Part shown: positions 22,929 to 27,700 of the stretch, in pieces
Position numbering within the stretch: the stretch's first letter is position 1
Layout of the letters: every line of letters starts with the position of its first letter
Assembly (NCBI GenBank): GCA_958415625.1
Contig: CATYZI010000029.1
Coordinates: forward strand, 1-27,700
Direction of reading: 5' to 3'
DNA length: 27,700 bases
Source of the DNA: an uncultured Collinsella sp.
GTDB taxonomy: Bacteria; Actinomycetota; Coriobacteriia; Coriobacteriales; Coriobacteriaceae
The notes under the pieces: model-generated
The model's database searches: none
The model's input: only the letters and a program-made list of their open reading frames with translations
What the model was told of the DNA's origin: nothing
Program-made: the position numbers and the translations under genes

Positions 22929-24275
22929 ATGGAACACGACCTCACACGCGGCAATGTCCTTAAGACCATCGCGGTCTTTGCCCTGCCTTATATGCTCTCG
23001 TACTTTTTGCAGATGCTCTACGGCATGGCCGACCTGTACATGATGGGGCAGTTTAGCGGCGCCGCCGGCATCACCGCCGTGGGCAACGGCGCGCAGACGC
23101 TCTATATCATTACCGTGACGCTCGTGGGCCTGGCCATGGGAACGACGGTTATCGTCGGCCACGCCGTGGGTTCGCGTCGGTTTGACCGCGCCGAGACCGC
23201 CATCGGCAACACCATCACGCTCTTTATGGGTGTCTCGGTGGTGCTGGCCGCTATCTTGCTCGCACTGTGCCCGCAGATCGTGGCGCTCATTGGCACGCCG
23301 GCCGAGGCGGTCGAAGGAACCGCCGCCTACCTGCGTATCTGCTTTATGGGCATTCCGTTTATCGCCGCGTACAACATTCTTTCGGCCATCTTTCGCGGGC
23401 TGGGCGATTCACGCTCGCCTATGTACGTGATTGGCGTGGCATGCATCATTAATATCGCGCTTGATTTTCTGTTTATCGGCCACATGGGGCTCGGCCCCGT
23501 GGGCGCAGCGCTCGGCACGGTGACCGCCCAGACAGCCAGCGTTGCCCTCGCGCTCGTGTGGCTCAAGAGCCGCCGCACGAACATCCACGTTAAGCGTAGC
23601 GACCTGCGCCCCCAGCCCGAGGTGCTCGGCAGCATTCTTAAGATCGGCGTGCCCGTGGCCGTGCAGGACGGCTGCATCCAGGTGGCGTTTATGTTTATCA
23701 CCGTCATCGCCAACCACCGCGGCCTAGTCGACGCCGCCGCCGTGGGCCTGGTCGAGAAGATGATCAGCTTTTTGTTCATTGTGCCGAGTTCCATGGGTGC
23801 CACCGTCAGCGCACTCACGGCGCAAAACGCCGGCGCGGGCAAGGGCGACCGCGCGCGTCAGGTACTCAAGGACGCCATGACGATCTCGGTGGTGTACGGC
23901 TGCCTGATCACGGTGCTGATGTGGCTGGTGGCGCCGGCGTTTATCGGCTTTTTTGCCAAGGACGCTGCAGTAGTCGCCGCCGGTACCGGCTATATGCACA
24001 GTTATATTTTCGATGCAATCTTTGCCGGCATCCACATTTGCTTTAGTGGCTTTTTCGCTGCATACGGCAAGAGCTACATCGGCTTTGCGCACAACGTGCT
24101 GGCCGTGGCGCTCATTCGCGTGCCGGGCGCGTGGCTGCTGTCGAACGCCTATTCCGACACGCTGTTCCCCATGGGCATCGCCTCGCCGTGCGGGTCCATT
24201 CTGTCGGCGGCCATCTGCGTGATTGCATTTACCGTGCTCAACCGCCGTGGGGCTTTTGACAAACTGGTAGCGTAG
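22929..24275 (+). CDS. MATE family multidrug/Na+ (or H+) antiporter
   Basis: A 448-residue membrane protein with about 12 helices in two related halves. It begins MEHDLTRGNVLKTIAVFALPYMLSYFLQMLYGMADLYMMGQF, the standard MATE opening, and has the repeated AIFRGLGDSRSPM motif (about 153-165) found in NorM/DinF-like exporters. It should expel cationic drugs or metabolites. The ATG at 22929 has only a weak AGAAAG ribosome site. It is transcribed away from the ABC exporter and is followed 54 bp later by a MerR regulator, probably on the same transcript. Confidence 0.93.
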   Translation: MEHDLTRGNVLKTIAVFALPYMLSYFLQMLYGMADLYMMGQFSGAAGITAVGNGAQTLYIITVTLVGLAMGTTVIVGHAVGSRRFDRAETAIGNTITLFMGVSVVLAAILLALCPQIVALIGTPAEAVEGTAAYLRICFMGIPFIAAYNILSAIFRGLGDSRSPMYVIGVACIINIALDFLFIGHMGLGPVGAALGTVTAQTASVALALVWLKSRRTNIHVKRSDLRPQPEVLGSILKIGVPVAVQDGCIQVAFMFITVIANHRGLVDAAAVGLVEKMISFLFIVPSSMGATVSALTAQNAGAGKGDRARQVLKDAMTISVVYGCLITVLMWLVAPAFIGFFAKDAAVVAAGTGYMHSYIFDAIFAGIHICFSGFFAAYGKSYIGFAHNVLAVALIRVPGAWLLSNAYSDTLFPMGIASPCGSILSAAICVIAFTVLNRRGAFDKLVA

Positions 24276-24329
24276 CGGGGCGACGCAGGCCCAGCGCCTC
24301 TCCCCTGTTTTACCGAAAGGAGCGGTCCT

Positions 24330-25178
24330 GTGACCGACATGCCAAGCGAACACACCGAGGGCCTGCTCCGCATTGGCGAGGTGGCGCGTCTGTTTAACCT
24401 GAGCGTGGGCACGTTGCGCCATTACGAGCAGATGGGCCTACTGGACCCGGCGCACATCGATCCGGCAAGTGGGTACCGCTACTACGGATCGCGACAGCTC
24501 TCCACCCTCAATACCATCAGCCACCTGCGCGTTCTCGACTTGCCACTCGCGCAAATCCGTGAGTTTGTGACCACGCGCGATGTGGACCTTATGCAGCGGC
24601 AGCTGGCTCAGCAGCAGGAGCTCATCGAGCGCAAGCGCCGCGAGCTGGAGCGCGTGTCGCGTAAGATCGATAACCGGCTTGCGCTGCTCCACGATGCTTT
24701 GAACACCGAGCTCGATACCATTTGCACAATCGATGCGCCCGAGCTTCGCTGCGCCGTGTTGCGCGAACGCGTCAACCCTACCGACGCCTATGCGCTGGAG
24801 TGGCAGATTCGTCAACTGCAGAAGGGCCAGCACGAGACCTTTGTCTTTCTGGGCAACTTGGGCGTCGGGATTGGCGCCGAGCGCCTCGCCGCCGGCGACT
24901 TTGATGGCTACGACGAGGTCTTCCTGCTGCTCGATGACACCGATGATTACGTGGGCGACGTCGAGGTGCGGCCCGCCGCGCGCTGTCTGACCATAAGCTT
25001 CCGCGGTACACATGGGCAAGCAGCCCCACGCTACGAGCAGCTGCTCGGCTATATTTGCGAGCACGGCCTGACACCCGCCGGTCCCTCACGCGAGATCGCC
25101 CTCATCGATGACATCATCAGCGACGACCCGGCAACCTACGTGACGCAGATCACGGTGCCCGTTGCCCCAGCAAAGTAA
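24330..25178 (+). CDS. MerR-family multidrug-responsive regulator (BmrR-like)
   Basis: 282 residues. The winged helix-turn-helix lies at about 12-80 (LLRIGEVARLFNLSVGTLRHYEQMGLL, then the GYRYYGSRQL wing). A coiled-coil dimerisation helix follows (about 85-120, rich in QQQELIERKRRELE), then a C-terminal GyrI/BmrR-like ligand domain (about 130-280). Such proteins twist a 19-bp-spaced promoter into an active shape on drug binding, and the promoter before the MATE gene has that spacing. The GTG at 24330 has AAAGGAG 8 bases upstream; an ATG three codons later is the alternative. Ligand unknown. Confidence 0.9.
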   Translation: MTDMPSEHTEGLLRIGEVARLFNLSVGTLRHYEQMGLLDPAHIDPASGYRYYGSRQLSTLNTISHLRVLDLPLAQIREFVTTRDVDLMQRQLAQQQELIERKRRELERVSRKIDNRLALLHDALNTELDTICTIDAPELRCAVLRERVNPTDAYALEWQIRQLQKGQHETFVFLGNLGVGIGAERLAAGDFDGYDEVFLLLDDTDDYVGDVEVRPAARCLTISFRGTHGQAAPRYEQLLGYICEHGLTPAGPSREIALIDDIISDDPATYVTQITVPVAPAK

Positions 25179-25216
25179 GAACCGCCCGGAAGGCATCGTG
25201 CTTCCGGACGGTTCTT
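25177..25216. terminator. Bidirectional terminator between merR-type gene and ligA
   Basis: A 16-bp stem with one mismatch (AAGAACCGCCCGGAAG / CTTCCGGACGGTTCTT) and an 8-nt loop, beginning inside the regulator's stop codon. The ends are AA and TTCTTCAATTT, so it can end both the plus-strand MATE/MerR transcript and the convergent ligA transcript. Confidence 0.85.
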
Positions 25217-25235
25217 CAATTTGGCTATCGATGCC

Positions 25236-27464
25236 TTACGCCTCTGGCACCTGACCAGTAGCCAAGATCTGCTCGAGTGCGTCCTCATCCAGTACGGGTA
25301 CACCCAGCTGCTCGGCCTTGGTGAGCTTGGAGCCCGCTTTGGGGCCGGCGACCAGATAGCTCGTCTTCTTTGACACGCTACCCGAAACCTTGGCGCCGAG
25401 CACCTTGAGCGCCGCGCCCGCCTCGTCGCGAGTGCGGTTGACGAGCGTGCCGGTGAGCACGAAGGTCAGACCCGCAAGCGGCTGTGCGTCGGCGAGCTCG
25501 CCCGCCACGCCAGCGTCGGCCGCGGCTTGCGCGTGCGCGGCGCCCAAGTCGACCTCGAGCGACAGGCCCGCCTGACGCAGGCGCTCTAGCACGGCGAGGT
25601 TCTCGGGCACGGCCAGGAACTGCTTGACGCTCGCCGCAATCTTGGGACCGATGCCCTCACACTCGGCGATGTCCTCTTCGCTCGCCAAGATGAGCTTGTC
25701 GATCGACAGGAATCGCTCGGCGATGACCTCGCCCACGCTCTTGCCCACATGGCGGATGCCCAGGGCAAACAGCACGCGACCGAGCGGCTGGCTCTTGGAC
25801 TTGTTGAGCTCGGCGATGATTTTCTCGGCCGTCTTGAGGCCCACCGGAATGGGATCGCCCTTCTTGACGCCCTTTTTGCTGTTGGAGCTGGCGTACACGC
25901 GGCCCGTGTCCAGGCCGGCGATGTCGTCGACCGTGAGCTGGTAGAAGTCTGCGACATCGTGGATCAGCCCGGCGGCGATCATCTTGTCGACAATCTCGTC
26001 GCCCAGGCCGTCGACGTCCATGCAGCCGCGGCTCACCCAATGGAGCAGGCGCTCCTTGAGCTGCGCAGGGCAGTCGATGGAGACGCAGCGGTAGGCGACC
26101 TCGCCGTCCTCGTGGACCACGGGGCTGCCGCACACGGGACAGACCTCGGGCATGTGCCAGTCGGCCGAATCGGCAGGGCGCTTGTCGAGCACGGGACCCA
26201 CGACCTCGGGGATCACGTCGCCCGCCTTGTGCACGATGATGGTATCGCCCTCGCGCACGTTTTTGCGACGGATCTCGTCGATGTTGTGCAGCGTTGCGCG
26301 CGCGATGGTAGAGCCGGCAACCGTGACCGGGTCGAACTCGGCGACCGGCGTGAGCACACCGGTGCGGCCCACTTGGATGCGAATCTCGCGCAGGACGGTC
26401 TGCTTTTCCTCGGGCGGGAACTTAAAGGCAATAGCCCAGCGCGGTGCGCGAGCGGTAAAGCCCAGGTCGAGCTGCTGCTGGAAGCTGTCGACCTTTACGA
26501 CTACGCCGTCGATGTCGTAGTCCAGGTCACCGCGGTGCTCAAGTGCCTGGGCACAGAACTCGTGAACCTCGGCCGGCGTGGCGCAGCGGGCCACGTTGGG
26601 GTTGACGCTGAAGCCGGCGCTGCGCAGCCAGTCGAGAAATTCGCGCTGGCTGTGGACGTGCAGCGGATCGGTATCGGCAATGGCGTAGATAAAGGTGGCC
26701 AGGTCGCGGCGTGCCGTGACCTTGGGATCCTTCTGGCGCAACGATCCGGCAGCGGCGTTGCGCGGGTTGGCGAAGGGGTCGCGACCCTCGGCATCGGCCT
26801 CTTCATTCAGACGCACAAAGCTGCCCTTGGGCATATAGACCTCGCCACGTACTTCGATGGCACGCTCGCGGTCGGCGCCCATGTGGGCGAGCGCCGGCTC
26901 GGACAGGTGCATGGGCACATCCTTGATGGTACGCACGTTGAGCGACACGTCCTCGCCCGTGGTGCCGTCGCCGCGTGTGGCCGCGCGCACAAAGGTGCCG
27001 TTTTGGTAGGCAAGCGCCACGCCCAGGCCGTCGATCTTAAGCTCGCAGGTATAGGTGACGCTACCGGCGCCGAGCGCATCCTCGGTGCGCTGGAGCCACG
27101 CGTCAAGTTCGTCCAGATCCATGGCATCGTCCATGGAATACATGCGCGCCATGTGGGTGACCGGCGTAAACTGCTCGCTCACGTATCCGCCCACGCGCTG
27201 AGTATAGCTGTCGGGCGTTACCAGGTCGGGGTAGGTCGCCTCGATTTCCTGCAGCTCAACGAGCATTTTGTCGAAGGCGGCGTCCGTGATCTCGGGCGCA
27301 TCGAGCATGTAGTAGCGGTAGGCGTGGTAATCGAGCTCGTGGCGCAGCTCGGCCGCGCGCGCTGCCGCCTGGGCACGAGCGTCGGTCGGTGCGGCGGCAT
27401 CCGCGCTCGCGGGCGTTTCGGTATCGATGTCCACGCCGTCACCAAACAGGCTCGATTGCTCCAT
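25236..27464 (-). CDS. ligA: NAD-dependent DNA ligase
   Basis: LigA seals nicks in replication and repair using NAD+. In 742 residues: a poorly conserved 30-residue N-terminal extension, domain Ia (about 38-95), the adenylation domain with K143 in ELKIDG, RGDGTTGEDV and VVVKVD, the OB fold, a zinc finger (C442, C445, C460, C465), helix-hairpin-helix repeats (about 505-620) and a C-terminal BRCT domain (about 661-738). A short Lys/Ser-rich insert (about 523-541) sits in the HhH region. The ATG at 27464 has AAGGAG 7 bases upstream. It is transcribed alone. Confidence 0.97.
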   Translation of the reverse strand: MEQSSLFGDGVDIDTETPASADAAAPTDARAQAAARAAELRHELDYHAYRYYMLDAPEITDAAFDKMLVELQEIEATYPDLVTPDSYTQRVGGYVSEQFTPVTHMARMYSMDDAMDLDELDAWLQRTEDALGAGSVTYTCELKIDGLGVALAYQNGTFVRAATRGDGTTGEDVSLNVRTIKDVPMHLSEPALAHMGADRERAIEVRGEVYMPKGSFVRLNEEADAEGRDPFANPRNAAAGSLRQKDPKVTARRDLATFIYAIADTDPLHVHSQREFLDWLRSAGFSVNPNVARCATPAEVHEFCAQALEHRGDLDYDIDGVVVKVDSFQQQLDLGFTARAPRWAIAFKFPPEEKQTVLREIRIQVGRTGVLTPVAEFDPVTVAGSTIARATLHNIDEIRRKNVREGDTIIVHKAGDVIPEVVGPVLDKRPADSADWHMPEVCPVCGSPVVHEDGEVAYRCVSIDCPAQLKERLLHWVSRGCMDVDGLGDEIVDKMIAAGLIHDVADFYQLTVDDIAGLDTGRVYASSNSKKGVKKGDPIPVGLKTAEKIIAELNKSKSQPLGRVLFALGIRHVGKSVGEVIAERFLSIDKLILASEEDIAECEGIGPKIAASVKQFLAVPENLAVLERLRQAGLSLEVDLGAAHAQAAADAGVAGELADAQPLAGLTFVLTGTLVNRTRDEAGAALKVLGAKVSGSVSKKTSYLVAGPKAGSKLTKAEQLGVPVLDEDALEQILATGQVPEA

Positions 27465-27591
27465 AGCGGCACTCCTTCGCTCGATTTCAAACGGATACTA
27501 GAGTACCACCGGTCACCATGGCGCCGAATAACCCTTTCGAACCGCACCGAATCGGCAGCGGCCGAACCGGGGTGGATCGCGCGATTAAACC

Positions 27592-27700
27592 ATGCCCTTG
27601 CCAGTTCTAAATGATCCGTTTTCCTCCGTCTCCAAGGGATCATCGGGGACTGCGGACGATTTCTTGGACCGCTACGCGGCCCTTCCCAGCGCGGCGCGGA
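27592..27700 (+). CDS. Start of an unknown gene, cut by right edge
   Basis: An ATG at 27592-27594, just after an in-frame TAA, opens a frame to the window end (36 codons), reading MPLPVLNDPF then SSVSKGSSGTADDFLDRYAAL. The acidic/aliphatic run looks protein-like and the gene would be divergent from ligA. There is no clear ribosome site (ATTAAACC before the ATG) and no family is recognised. It could be chance. Confidence 0.35.
   Translation, partial: MPLPVLNDPFSSVSKGSSGTADDFLDRYAALPSAAR

Noticed and set aside
25749..27614. 621-codon plus-strand frame opposite ligA
   Set aside because: Antisense to an intact LigA; no motif, no ribosome site and biased composition.

Overview
The window is GC-rich, densely coded bacterial chromosome. 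It carries the GatCAB amidotransferase operon, an NAD-dependent DNA ligase, a sortase-assembled (Gram-positive type) pilus locus and small actinobacterial-style intergenic hairpin repeats. I infer a Coriobacteriia genome, most likely Collinsella or a close relative. That is recognition by gene style; no rRNA or other phylogenetic marker is present. I see no insertion sequence, CRISPR array, tRNA or rRNA.

Layout, left to right. (1) 1-3472, minus: gatC-gatA-gatB with TAATG stop/start overlaps; gatB runs off the left edge. (2) 3473-3797: non-coding, with a 21-bp tandem repeat and two kinds of palindromic repeat. (3) 3798-12056, minus: a pilus cluster transcribed from a giant tip/ancillary adhesin (8859-12056) through two pilins (7199-8866, 5279-7090) to a strong terminator (5148-5178), followed by a separate class C sortase (3798-4736). 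(4) 12507-14838, minus: a HAD phosphatase and an MFS exporter. (5) 15103-17467, minus: molybdenum cofactor genes moaA and a moaC-mobB fusion. (6) 17703-18740, minus: an orphan protein with a restriction-endonuclease-like C-terminus. (7) 18956-22667, minus: a two-gene heterodimeric ABC exporter. (8) 22929-25178, plus: a MATE exporter and a MerR-type regulator. (9) 25236-27464, minus: ligA. (10) 27592-27700, plus: the first codons of a gene cut by the right edge.

How the parts work together. GatCAB completes Gln-tRNA and/or Asn-tRNA by transamidation. The pilus cluster makes three cell-wall-anchored proteins, each with a signal peptide, a sorting signal (LPLSG, MPSTG, LPLTG) and intramolecular-isopeptide domains, together with the transpeptidase that should polymerise them. 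The adhesin gene has a nine-base G run near codon 58, and gain or loss of one G gives an immediate stop, so this looks like a phase-variable pilus tip. MoaA and MoaC make cyclic pyranopterin monophosphate, and the fused MobB domain acts late in the same cofactor pathway. The ABC, MATE and MFS genes look like drug or metabolite exporters, with the MerR protein the likely regulator of the MATE gene.

The most distinctive non-coding content is two families of intergenic palindromes. Family A is a 65-bp element with 15-19 bp arms and a constant 27-bp spacer (4 copies). Family B has a constant 13-nt loop around CCTGtCCC; four copies share one stem and a fifth carries the same loop core on a different stem.
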